Assembly: GCF_027947535.2 (NCBI RefSeq)
Contig: NZ_JAAGKO020000046.1
Location: forward strand, 1-64,000
Reading direction: 5' to 3'
DNA length: 64,000 nucleotides
Origin: Streptantibioticus silvisoli
Lineage (GTDB): Bacteria > Actinomycetota > Actinomycetes > Streptomycetales > Streptomycetaceae
The notes beneath the pieces are model-generated. The model saw nothing but the letters and a program-made list of their open reading frames with translations. It had not been told where the DNA came from and did not search any database. Positions 53,779 through 61,684 of this stretch are shown here, piece after piece (positions within the stretch are counted from its first letter, which is position 1; each line of letters begins with the position of its first letter). Position numbers and translations under genes: made by a program.

Positions 53779-54342
53779 TCAACTCCCGCCGCAGACCATC
53801 TCGGTGGCGACCTCCAGCAGCGCGAGACGCTTGGCCTCCGCGGTGCCGGGCAGCTCGCGCATCGCAACGCCGCCGAAGTGCACGGTGATCAACGCGCTGA
53901 CGGAACGGGCCTGTTCGGCCAGTTCGCCCTCGCGGTCGATGAACAGGCCCCACAGGGCCAGCATCTGGTCCTTCAGCCGCTGACCGATGCTCAGTTCCCG
54001 CAGCGCGGCCTGGTTCTCGTAGAGGAACGTGAACAGCGGGGCGGCGGCCTGCACGACGACGCTGTAACGGGCGAGCAGCTCGCGCCGGGTGCGCTCGTCG
54101 CGCGGGCGGTCGCCGGCCCATTCGATGATCTCGCCGAGCGGCGCGGAGTAGGACTCGACCAGGGCGACGAGGATGTCTTCCTTGGTCTTGAAGTGGTAGT
54201 AGAGCGCGGCCTTGGTGACGTCCAGGCGCTCGGCGATCTCCCGCAGCGAGGTGCCCTCGTAGCCACGTTCCAGGAAGAGCTCCAGAGCGATCTCCTGGAT
54301 GCGCCGGCGGGTGTCCCCGCGGCGCGGCTGCGCTGTGCTCAT
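53779..54342 (-). CDS. TetR-family regulator
   Basis: A 187-aa regulator. HTH at residues 10-55 (RRRIQEIALELFLERGYEGTSLREIAERLDVTKAALYYHFKTKEDIL) with a helical ligand domain. ATG 54342 has GGGAGAG 5 nt upstream. It is divergent from another TetR gene with ~370 bp between. The large palindrome at 54442 is about 100 bp from its start and probably its operator. Confidence 0.9.
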   Translation of the reverse strand: MSTAQPRRGDTRRRIQEIALELFLERGYEGTSLREIAERLDVTKAALYYHFKTKEDILVALVESYSAPLGEIIEWAGDRPRDERTRRELLARYSVVVQAAAPLFTFLYENQAALRELSIGQRLKDQMLALWGLFIDREGELAEQARSVSALITVHFGGVAMRELPGTAEAKRLALLEVATEMVCGGS

Positions 54343-54441
54343 CACTGCTCTCCCGCGTCTCCGGCCGGTGTCCGGCGCGCCCGTCCGGTGAATCCACTGT
54401 ACTCAACTGGTCGGGCGGCAGGTAAGCCGTCGGTGCACAGG

Positions 54442-54463
54442 ACAAACAGGTTTGCCAGTTTGT
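54442..54463. promoter_or_regulatory. 22-bp TetR-type operator palindrome
   Basis: ACAAAC-A-GG-TTTG-CC-A-GTTTGT: the outer six bases and inner GG/CC are symmetric. Located in the divergent promoter region of two TetR genes. Confidence 0.65.
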
Positions 54464-54570
54464 TTGATCTTCCCCTACCGTCTCAGGCGGCCCCAGTCCG
54501 AATACTGGCCAGTAACCCCTGTCACCTCGGGGCCTACGGCCAGAAGTGGACTCGTTCGCCGTGAAGCATC

Positions 54571-54592
54571 CCGACAGTACTGTTTGTTTTTT
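54571..54592 (+). promoter_or_regulatory. Possible ARE-like site: ACAGTACTGT followed by TTGTTTTTT
   Basis: A perfect 10-bp palindrome (54574-54583) followed by TTGTTTTTT, similar to the T-rich half of autoregulatory elements bound by gamma-butyrolactone receptors. Lies 130 bp before the second TetR gene. Confidence 0.4.
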
Positions 54593-54711
54593 GCGACATC
54601 GATGGCAGGATGCCCACGGAAACAGCACTCCCCCCATGGGGGGACCGAACGGACCGGCCGGGGAAGGACCGCCCCGGCCAGCGGTCACCCGGAAAGGACA
54701 GGTGCCGACCG

Positions 54712-55617
54712 ATGCAGGTACGTGCCGCACGAACCCGCCAAGCCCTCATCCTGGCTGCCGCGGAGCTCATCGACGACCGGGGGATGAAGGGCACGGGGCT
54801 GCTCGACATCAGCCGGGCCGCCGGGGTGAGCAAGGGCGCCCTCTACTTCCATTTCGCCTCGAAGGACGAACTCGTCGCCGCCGTGCGCCAGGAGGCCCGC
54901 GCGTCGGTGATGGCCACCGCCGAGCACTGCCTCGACGGCCGCACCTGCACGCTGGCCGGCGCCGCCCGCTTCACCGTCGCCATGTCCCGGCGTATGCGGG
55001 CCGATCCGGTACTGCGGGCCGGACTGCGGCTGGACGCCGAAGGCGTGACCGGTGAACGCACCGGCGGCGGTTCACTGCGCGCCGGCTGGCTGACGCTGCT
55101 GCGCGAACGGCTGACGGCCGACGCGGCCCAGGGCAGGCTGCGGCCCGGCGTCGACCCCGACGCGACCGCGAGCCTGCTGGCCGCGGTGACCGTGGGCCTG
55201 GAGTCGATGGGCCGGGAGAACGACGCGTGGTGGGAGCCGCGGGTCACCACCGGCATCTGGCAGCTGCTGCTGGACCTGGCCGCGACCGACCCGCGCACCA
55301 CCGCCGAGGTCGACCGCGCGCTGGCCGAACTGCGCGCCGACGCCGAGGCCGCCCGCGCCGAGGCGGAGGCCGCGGCGCGGCAGGCCGCCGAACAGGCGGT
55401 CGCGGACGGCCCGGCCGCCCACGACGACATCGTTATCCGCCCGCCCGCGCCCCGGCCGGGCCACCTCACCGGCGACCACTACGCCGCGCCCGGCGTACAC
55501 CGGCCGGCCGCCGTGCGCCGCCCCGCCGCCGAACCGGCCGGCCGCCTCCCCGGCCAGCACCGCCAGCTCGGCCCGGTGGGCGCGCTGACCGGCGCCTCCG
55601 CGTACGACGCCGGCTGA
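54712..55617 (+). CDS. TetR regulator, gamma-butyrolactone receptor-like
   Basis: A 301-aa protein. The N-terminus (QVRAARTRQALILAAAELIDDRGMKGTGLLDISRAAGVSKGALYFHFASKDELVAAV) is typical of ArpA/ScbR-family receptors and pseudo-receptors. The ligand domain ends near residue 205. About 95 residues of Ala/Glu/Arg coiled-coil-like and Pro-rich sequence follow, far longer than the family norm (~215 aa). Start ATG 54712 has GGAAAGGA but at a long spacing; an upstream start at 54610 is less likely. It may act as the second regulator of the afsA/scbR circuit. Confidence 0.82.
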   Translation: MQVRAARTRQALILAAAELIDDRGMKGTGLLDISRAAGVSKGALYFHFASKDELVAAVRQEARASVMATAEHCLDGRTCTLAGAARFTVAMSRRMRADPVLRAGLRLDAEGVTGERTGGGSLRAGWLTLLRERLTADAAQGRLRPGVDPDATASLLAAVTVGLESMGRENDAWWEPRVTTGIWQLLLDLAATDPRTTAEVDRALAELRADAEAARAEAEAAARQAAEQAVADGPAAHDDIVIRPPAPRPGHLTGDHYAAPGVHRPAAVRRPAAEPAGRLPGQHRQLGPVGALTGASAYDAG

Positions 55618-56299
55618 CACGGCCCGCCCGGCCGGCGGCTCGGGTGGCATCACACCACCGGGGCCTCCGGCCGGGCAGGTTGGGGCTTGGGCGTGCTGCT
55701 TGGGCGGTCCGAGGCTCGGGCGGTCTGCGGGCGGGTGGTCCCGGGTCCAGGCAGTCCACGGTTCCGGGCTCGGGGTTCCGGGTTCTGGGCTCATGGGGAG
55801 CCGGGGGCCGGAGAGCCATGGGACCGGGGTTCCGGGGAGGGCCGTGGGCGCCGGGGAAGGCCGGAAAAGCGCCCGGTGCCCCCGAGGGGCGACAGGAAGC
55901 CCGGAGAACGCTGGGGGACCCGCAGAACGCCGGGAAACCCGCAAAAAGCGGTGAGCCTGGAGTGCGCCGGAGCCTGGAGCACGCCAGGGCTTGGACTGCG
56001 CCAGGGTCTGGAGCACACCGGGGGGTACGCGGTCGGGCCCCCGGGCGGTGGGACGGCCCGGGGGAAGCGGCGGGGGAACGACAGCAGGCGGACGTTGGCG
56101 GCGGAACGTGGTGGCCGGCGTCCACCGCGCCGGGACCGACGCTTGCGGCCGCGAGTCCACCTCTTCGGCGGTGGCGTCGCCTCTGCGGCGCCGGAGTTGA
56201 CGCCTTCAGCGGTGGAGTCACGTCTTCGGTGCCGGGGTTGACGCCTTCAGCGGTGGCCGAGAGGTCCTCGGCGCCGTTTCGGGCGCCTTCGGTGGCGCT
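55618..56299. repeat. Gene-free spacer with slipped repeats
   Basis: Short repeats dominate: GGTTCCGGG/GGCTCGGG near 55760-55790, GAGCCTGGAG/GGAGCACGCCAGG near 55950-56010, and CGCCTTCAGCGGTGG twice near 56199-56250. No credible ORF. Confidence 0.5.
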
Positions 56300-57166
56300 T
56301 CAGGCACCTTCGACGCTGGGGGCGAGGCCGGCCGCTGACTCAGGCGGGTCCACGTCCGCGTCGTCCGTGCCCGCGTCCCCGTCATCCGCACCCGGCACCG
56401 CGTCATCCGCATCCCGGGCCGCGTCATCCGCACCCGGCACCGCGTCATCCGCATCCGTGGCCGCGCCGTCCACCCCGACGGGGTCGCCGGCCCCCGGATC
56501 GGCGGTGTCCGCGCCCGGCCCGGTAACCGCGGCAGCCGTGACCGTCGCGAGGGCGACCGCGCCCCGTTCGGGGTTGGCGCGCAGGTGCGGCAGGAGGCCG
56601 GGAACGGCCAGCGAGGGCAGCAGGTACTTCCACAGCACGGCGATGCGGCACGGCAGGTCACGCCGTTCCTCGTAGACCTGGGACAGCAGCTGTATTCCGG
56701 CGAAAGCGCCGACGATCAGCTGCGTGACCTCCTCCGGGTCGACGGTGGTGAGGAGTTCGCCCTCACGCCGGGCGGTGGTCAGCAGGTTGACGATCACGTC
56801 GGCCGGACCGCGGTACGCGGCGGCGGTCGGTGTCCGGTACGACGCCTGCTCGACGCTGAGCCGGATCGCGGCGCGTAACACCACGTCGGTACGCAGCCGT
56901 TCGGCGAACGCCATGGTCAGGTCGATGGTGGCCTGGAGCTTCACCTTGTGCGGTGGCGGCACCAGGGCCTCGGCCTGCGCGTCGATCACCGCGTCGGCGA
57001 TGGCCTCCTTCGACGGGAAGTGGAAGTAGAGGGCGCCGCGGGTCAGACCACTCCTTGTGAGAATCTCAGTGGTACTCGCCCCTTCATAACCGCACTCATC
57101 GAATACCGCCGCCGCCGCTTCCAGGATCGCGCGCCGTGTCCTGACCGCCCGGGCCTGTTGCGCCAT
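56300..57166 (-). CDS. scbR: Gamma-butyrolactone receptor, ScbR/ArpA family
   Basis: A 288-aa TetR-family repressor. HTH: RAVRTRRAILEAAAAVFDECGYEGASTTEILTRSGLTRGALYFHFPSKEAIADAV. The ligand domain with LRAAIRLSVEQASY and FAGIQLLSQVYEERRDL matches ScbR-type receptors. Binding of the gamma-butyrolactone should release it from AREs, including the one before afsA. After residue ~205 an acidic 80-residue tail follows, made partly of four 21-bp in-frame repeats (ADDAVPG/ADDAARD, about 56379-56462); the normal family protein has none. Divergent from afsA with 140 bp between, the classical arrangement. Confidence 0.9.
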   Translation of the reverse strand: MAQQARAVRTRRAILEAAAAVFDECGYEGASTTEILTRSGLTRGALYFHFPSKEAIADAVIDAQAEALVPPPHKVKLQATIDLTMAFAERLRTDVVLRAAIRLSVEQASYRTPTAAAYRGPADVIVNLLTTARREGELLTTVDPEEVTQLIVGAFAGIQLLSQVYEERRDLPCRIAVLWKYLLPSLAVPGLLPHLRANPERGAVALATVTAAAVTGPGADTADPGAGDPVGVDGAATDADDAVPGADDAARDADDAVPGADDGDAGTDDADVDPPESAAGLAPSVEGA

Positions 57167-57188
57167 TTGATCTCCGTACCCCTTTGAT

Positions 57189-57219
57189 AACCAAACCGGC
57201 TTGTCTGTATCTTAACCGG
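57189..57219. promoter_or_regulatory. Autoregulatory element (ARE) in the scbR-afsA intergenic region
   Basis: CCAAACCGGCTTGTCTGTAT followed by CTTAACCGG closely resembles known ScbR-type AREs (TGTCTGTATCTTAA core). It lies 22 bp from the scbR start and about 90 bp before afsA, placed to control both. Confidence 0.75.
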
Positions 57220-57306
57220 AGCATCGTTCGCTGATCATTCCCAGTGACGTCGAGATCAGCAGGCCGAGCCGATTGTTTCTCGCCCCCGCAGAGACAGGGA
57301 TTCCGT

Positions 57307-58368
57307 ATGCAGTCCTCGAGCGTCACCACACCCCCGGTCCCGTTGCCACGCCTGCCCGTTGCCCACGTCCCCACCCCTGCGCCGCCGGGCACGCCCCAGC
57401 CGCCGCGACATGATTTTCCCACCCTCACCACTACGGTCCCCCGACAATACGTGCACAGGGCAGCCGTCAGTGAAGTCTTTCTCACCAACTGGGAAACCGA
57501 CGGAACCGACGGTTTTATCGTGGGAGCGCAATGGCCCCGCGGCCACGCCCTTTTCAGCCCGCGATACGGGCAGCAGGATCCGCTCCTGCTCGCCGAAACC
57601 ATCCGGCAGGCCGGCGCGCTGCTGGCGCACGCCAAGTTCGACGTGCCGCTGGGCCACCATTTCCTCATGTGGGACCTGTCGTACACCGCCGTCCCCGGCA
57701 CGCTGGGCACCGCGCCGCTGCCCACCGACCTGACCTTGCGCGTGACGTGCCACGACGTGACCCGGCGCGGCACCCAACTGTCGTCGCTGCGCTACCGCGC
57801 GGAGGTGTGGCGCGGCGCCCTGCGGATAGCGGTCGGCAGCGCCGGCTACAACTGCACGTCGGCGGCGGTGTACCGGCGTATACGCGGCGAACGGCCCACC
57901 GTCTGCGGGACGCAGCCCACCGTACCGCTGCCGCCGCACGCCGTCGGGCACACCGACCGGCGTGACGTAGTACTGACGGATCCGTCGGACGGCCCGTTCG
58001 GCGTGGACGTCGCGCCGCTCGCCGCGCACGCCGCCCGCACCGGCATAGGCCGCCCCCGGGGCACCTGGCGGCTGCGGGTCGACACCACACACCCGGTGTA
58101 CTTCGACCACCCGCAGGACCACGTCCCCGGCATGCTGCTGGTCGAGGCCGCCCGCCAGGCCGCGCAAGTACTGCTCGGCCCCGGTCCGGTCCACCCGGTC
58201 GCGCTGCACAGCACCTTCGAGCGGTACGCCGAACTCACCGCCCCCTGCTGGATCGAGGCCGAGACCGGCGAACCCGACGACACCGGCCAGACCCCGGTGA
58301 CCGTCACCGCGCGGCAGGACGGCGAAACGCTGTTCTCCGCGATGCTCACCTGCCGCCCGCTCGCCTGA
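57307..58368 (+). CDS. afsA: AfsA-family gamma-butyrolactone biosynthesis protein
   Basis: A 353-aa enzyme that condenses a beta-ketoacyl-ACP with dihydroxyacetone phosphate, the key step in A-factor/SCB synthesis. Two AfsA hot-dog repeats: VHRAAVSEVFLTNWE..FIVGAQWPRGHALFSP, QDPLLLAETIRQAGALLAHAKFDVPLGHHFLMWDLSY, and later DHVPGMLLVEAARQAAQVLL. ATG 57307 after GAGACAGGGA. The first 40 residues are Pro-rich. Its signal is expected to bind the adjacent ScbR. Confidence 0.94.
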   Translation: MQSSSVTTPPVPLPRLPVAHVPTPAPPGTPQPPRHDFPTLTTTVPRQYVHRAAVSEVFLTNWETDGTDGFIVGAQWPRGHALFSPRYGQQDPLLLAETIRQAGALLAHAKFDVPLGHHFLMWDLSYTAVPGTLGTAPLPTDLTLRVTCHDVTRRGTQLSSLRYRAEVWRGALRIAVGSAGYNCTSAAVYRRIRGERPTVCGTQPTVPLPPHAVGHTDRRDVVLTDPSDGPFGVDVAPLAAHAARTGIGRPRGTWRLRVDTTHPVYFDHPQDHVPGMLLVEAARQAAQVLLGPGPVHPVALHSTFERYAELTAPCWIEAETGEPDDTGQTPVTVTARQDGETLFSAMLTCRPLA

Positions 58369-58387
58369 GCACCGCCCCGGAGCCGTC

Positions 58388-58420
58388 CGGGCGCTCCCCC
58401 GCCGTCCCCGGGAGCGCCCG
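58388..58420 (+). terminator. afsA terminator
   Basis: A perfect 11-bp stem CGGGCGCTCCC (58388-58398) / GGGAGCGCCCG (58410-58420) starting 20 bp after the stop. Confidence 0.75.
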
Positions 58421-58912
58421 ATCCCCCGACCCGCCGGCCCCTCGCGGAGCGGCACCGGAACGAACGCGTCCATCGGGCACACGTACCGCTGTCGGCCGAC
58501 CGCATTCGGATCGCGGTGCGTACCGCCGCACACGATGGCGCGTCCATCAGGCACACGTACCGCACGATGACGCGCCGCGGGATCGGGGGCGCGGGGAGCA
58601 CGACCGCGTACGGCGGACCCGTCCGCACGCCGACGCCGACGCCGACATCCACACGCGACCGCGGCCCCGCGTGACGCCGCACCGCGCGATGGCCCGTGTA
58701 CCGCACGATGACCTCGCGCACACGCCCTCACGTACCGCACACGCCCTCACGTACCGCACGCGCGCGTGCGTACCGCACGATGACGTACCGCGATGGGCCG
58801 CCACGTACTGCAACGTCCTGCGGTGTACCGCACGATGACGTATCGCACAAGCGCCCGCGTACCGCACGATGGAGGCCGCACCAGGACGTATTGCTGAACA
58901 GACCGGGGAGTC
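58421..58912. repeat. GTACCGCACGATGA dispersed-tandem array
   Basis: The unit TACCGCACGATG recurs at about 58558, 58699, 58771, 58826 and 58860. A 25-bp segment containing CGGGCACACGTACCGC-like sequence is duplicated near 58466 and 58540. No coding character. It separates afsA from the epimerase gene. Confidence 0.8.
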
Positions 58913-59842
58913 ATGCCGATCCTGACCCTGACCGGCGCCGCGGGTTTCATAGGCGCCCGTGTCGCCGCGCGCCTCGCGTGGGAGCAACCGGACCGGCCGT
59001 TGCGGCTGATCGCCCACCGCAGACCGGTCACCGCACCGCCGGACGGTGCGCGCACGCAGATCCGCACCGCCGACCTGGCCGACCCCGCGTCGCTGCGCGG
59101 CGTGTGCGACGGCGCCGACGTCCTCGTGCACTGCGCGTCGCAGATCGGCGGCCCACCGCAGCTGTGCCGGGCGGTCAACGCGGACGGCACGGCGGCCCTG
59201 GTCGCCGAGGCGATACGCGCCGGAGTGCGCCGGATCGTACTGCTGAGCACGGCGTCGGTCTACGGACGCGGGCCCTTTCGCGGCGAGCACCCCGGGGACC
59301 TGCGGCCGGCGCCGGCGTCGGACACCTCGCGCACCCGCGCCGACGCCGAACGCGCCGTGCTGGACGCCGGCGGGGTCGTGCTGCGCCCGCACCTGGTGTA
59401 CGGCGCCGGGGACCGCTGGGTGGGCCCCGGGATGCTCCGGCTGATGACGGCGCTGGACGGCAGCGTCGGGGGCTGGCAGGCGCGCGCCTCGATGATCGAC
59501 GCGGACGACCTGGCCCGCGCCGTCGCCGCCGTCGCGCTGGCCCCGGACGGCACGCTGACGTCGTCCGTCTACCACGCCAACCACCCCCGCCCGGTGCCCG
59601 TCGCCGACGTCATCGCCGCGCTGGCCGCCGCGCGGGGCGTCCCGGTCCCCGGCGCCCGGCTCACCCACGACGAGGCGGTCGCCCGCCTGGAGCGGCTCGG
59701 CCGGTCCGCGCACGACCTCGACGTACTCGCCGTCGACCACTGCTTCGCCTCCGACGCGCTCTGGCACGACACCGGCCGCCCGCCGGGCCCCGGATTCCCC
59801 GGCCGCTTCGCCCGGCACGCCGACTGGTACGCGTCGGCCTGA
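58913..59842 (+). CDS. NAD-dependent epimerase/dehydratase of the butyrolactone locus
   Basis: A 309-aa extended SDR: GAAGFIGARVAARL (NAD motif), VLVHCASQIGG, LLSTASVYGRG (Tyr of the active site; the usual YxxxK is not evident), RPHLVYGAGDRW. Genes of this family often accompany afsA and may reduce or tailor the butenolide, but the reaction is not established. The ATG follows GGGGAG at short spacing. The weak YxxxK makes catalysis uncertain. Confidence 0.82.
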   Translation: MPILTLTGAAGFIGARVAARLAWEQPDRPLRLIAHRRPVTAPPDGARTQIRTADLADPASLRGVCDGADVLVHCASQIGGPPQLCRAVNADGTAALVAEAIRAGVRRIVLLSTASVYGRGPFRGEHPGDLRPAPASDTSRTRADAERAVLDAGGVVLRPHLVYGAGDRWVGPGMLRLMTALDGSVGGWQARASMIDADDLARAVAAVALAPDGTLTSSVYHANHPRPVPVADVIAALAAARGVPVPGARLTHDEAVARLERLGRSAHDLDVLAVDHCFASDALWHDTGRPPGPGFPGRFARHADWYASA

Positions 59843-59932
59843 CCACCCGCGAACTCCCCGTCCGCCCCCGGCCGTTCACGCCTGCGCTCCGCGCGATCCC
59901 GCAAGGGCGGGAAGGTGTGCAGCGCCATCCGC

Positions 59933-59953
59933 TTATCCACAGCCTGTGGACGG
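59933..59953. promoter_or_regulatory. Paired convergent DnaA-box-like sites
   Basis: TTATCCACA and the inverted CCGTCCACA form TCCACAG-C-CTGTGGA, a perfect 7-bp dyad. The first matches the E. coli DnaA box exactly. Only two boxes are present, so it is not a chromosomal origin. Confidence 0.45.
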
Positions 59954-60070
59954 TGAGTTGTGACGAAGGCCCGGTGGAGGTGTTTCCAACTGGCCGAGTG
60001 TTGGGTTCAACGAGGCTGATTCCACTCCGAGTCACTCCGGAACCGGGACGGACAGTGTCATTCTGACCGC

Positions 60071-60376
60071 ATGAGCGAGGTGGGCGTGACATTCGACCCG
60101 GACCGGCTGGCGGACGCGGCGATCGCGTGCGTCCTGAACGAGGACACCGAGGGCATAGAGCTGCTCCTGCACGGCCTCGACCCGTCGCAGACCCGGCGCC
60201 TGGCCGGCCGCCTGGCGGCCGGCGCCGCCGACACGCTGATCCAGTGGGCCGCCGACTCCGGCGTGGGCCCACGCCAGGCCGCCGACATCTGGCGCCGCGG
60301 CATACTGCTGCGCGCCCGCTACGGCGACGATGACGAGGATGACGGCGAGGCCGCCGACGACGAGGAGGCAGGCTGA
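60071..60376 (+). CDS. Small acidic helical protein of unknown function
   Basis: A 101-aa protein, largely helical (FDPDRLADAAIACVLNEDTEGIELLLHGLDPSQ, then TLIQWAADSGVGPRQAADIWRRGILL), ending in an Asp/Glu run. Good codon bias. No recognised domain; short proteins like this are common in Streptomyces and lack known function. CATTCT about 6 nt upstream could be a -10 for a leaderless mRNA. Confidence 0.65.
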   Translation: MSEVGVTFDPDRLADAAIACVLNEDTEGIELLLHGLDPSQTRRLAGRLAAGAADTLIQWAADSGVGPRQAADIWRRGILLRARYGDDDEDDGEAADDEEAG

Positions 60377-60863
60377 CCTGCGGCCCGGGGTTTGCACTGG
60401 TGGAGGACGCGGTGGTCGGCGAGCCGGTCGGGCCGGGGTGATCGGTGCGGGCGCGGCCGCACCCGTGCTGGGGACGATCGCGGTCTGCGCGTCCAGCGCG
60501 GTGAACAGGACCTCGACCGGTCGCTCGGCCATCCTTGAGGCCGTCGTCCGTATCGAAGCCACGGGGCCGGCGGCGTGCGGCTTCATGGATCTGTGCCGGG
60601 GAGCCGATGCGTCGCGGCGGCGTCGGGCTGGTCAGGCGGTTGCTGATCCGTGCCGCCACGCCGGTCGGATCGTTGTTCGGGGGAGGACGTTCGGGGTGCA
60701 CCGGGGGCGCCTCCGGCGGGGTGGCCAGCGCACGGGCGGCTGGGTGGCGAACGGCGGGGGAGGTGGGGCGCCGGGGACGGGGGCGGCGGGGGTCGTGCCG
60801 TGGTGCCGGCCCCCGCCACCCTCTGCGGCGGCATCCCTGACGTGACGCGTGCCGGTGCTGGCG
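60377..60863. other. Spacer, no gene recognised
   Basis: GC-rich, no convincing ORF on either strand. Near the right end CCTGACG (60836) and CGTCAGG (60862) could form a weak terminator for the DUF397 genes coming from the right. Confidence 0.4.
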
Positions 60864-61082
60864 TCAGGCCGCGTCGAACTCCCCGGTGGCGACGGCGTTG
60901 ACGAAGGTGGTCCAGCCGGTGGTGGTGAACGTCAGGGCGGGGCCGGAGGGGTCTTTGCTGTCGCGGACCGGTACTACTCCGGTTGCCGCGAACTGCGGTG
61001 TCCACTCGATGCAGTTGCCACCGTCACCGTTGGAGTACGAGGACTTGCGCCACGTCGCGCGGGACAGGTCGGGGGTCTTCAT
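60864..61082 (-). CDS. DUF397 protein, tandem copy 1
   Basis: A 72-aa protein: TPDLSRATWRKSSYSNGDGG, NCIEWTPQF, VPVRDSKDPSGPALTFTT, WTTFVNAVATGEFDAA. Third and last gene of the XRE-DUF397 array in transcription order. It differs from copy 2 at only three positions. Confidence 0.88.
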   Translation of the reverse strand: MKTPDLSRATWRKSSYSNGDGGNCIEWTPQFAATGVVPVRDSKDPSGPALTFTTTGWTTFVNAVATGEFDAA

Positions 61083-61164
61083 GTCGGTAGGGCCTCCTTC
61101 GCTTCTCGGATCAGCTCAGCAGTGGCATCCCGGGCGTGACGCGGGCCGGGGGCCAGCGATCGCG

Positions 61165-61383
61165 TCAGGCTGCGTCGAATTCTCCGTTGGCGACGGCGTT
61201 GACGAAGGTGGTCCAGCCGGTGGTGGTGAACGTCAGGGCGGGGCCGGAGGGGTCTTTGCTGTCGCGGACCGGGACCACGCCGGTTGCCGCGAACTGCGGT
61301 GTCCACTCGACGCAGTTGCCGCCGCCTCCGTTGGAGTACGAGGACTTGCGCCACGTCGCGCGGGACAGGTCGGGGGTCTTCAT
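61165..61383 (-). CDS. DUF397 protein, tandem copy 2
   Basis: A 72-aa protein nearly identical to copy 1. Its ATG overlaps (ATGA) the stop of a short leftover of the regulator's C-terminus (AELIREAKEALPT), which also supplies the GGAGG ribosome binding site. So the duplicated unit brought its own translation signal. Confidence 0.88.
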   Translation of the reverse strand: MKTPDLSRATWRKSSYSNGGGGNCVEWTPQFAATGVVPVRDSKDPSGPALTFTTTGWTTFVNAVANGEFDAA

Positions 61384-61465
61384 GTCGGTAGGGCCTCCTT
61401 CGCTTCTCGGATCAGCTCAGCAGTGGCATCCCAGGCGTGACGCGGGCCGGGGGCCAGCGATCGCG

Positions 61466-61684
61466 TCAGGCTGCGTCGAATTCTCCGTTGGCGACGGCGT
61501 TGACGAAGGTGGTCCAGCTGGTGGTGGAGAATGCCAGGGCGGGGCCGGAGGGGTCTTTGCTGTCGCGGACCGGCACTACTCCGGTCGCCGCGAACTCCGG
61601 TGTCCACTCGACGCAGTTGCCACCGTTGCCGTTGGAGTACGAGGACTTGCACCATGTCGCGCGGGACAGGTCGGGGGTCGTCAT
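61466..61684 (-). CDS. DUF397 protein, tandem copy 3 (regulator-proximal)
   Basis: A 72-aa protein, the most divergent copy: Cys replaces Arg12 (ATWCKSSYSNGNGG), Glu replaces Gln30, and TFTTTGW becomes AFSTTSW. Its ATG overlaps the stop of the intact XRE gene, the ancestral arrangement. Confidence 0.88.
   Translation of the reverse strand: MTTPDLSRATWCKSSYSNGNGGNCVEWTPEFAATGVVPVRDSKDPSGPALAFSTTSWTTFVNAVANGEFDAA

Larger units (their letters stand above)
60864..61684 (-). repeat. 301-bp tandem triplication of a DUF397 unit
   Basis: Gene starts are spaced exactly 301 bp (61684, 61383, 61082). Each unit contains the 72-aa gene plus about 80 bp that encodes the last codons of an XRE regulator. 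Copies 1 and 2 are closer to each other than to copy 3. Confidence 0.9.

Noticed and set aside
53297-54730. 477-aa open frame with TRTRTR run
   Set aside because: Produced by the hexanucleotide repeat and by an out-of-frame reading of the TetR gene.
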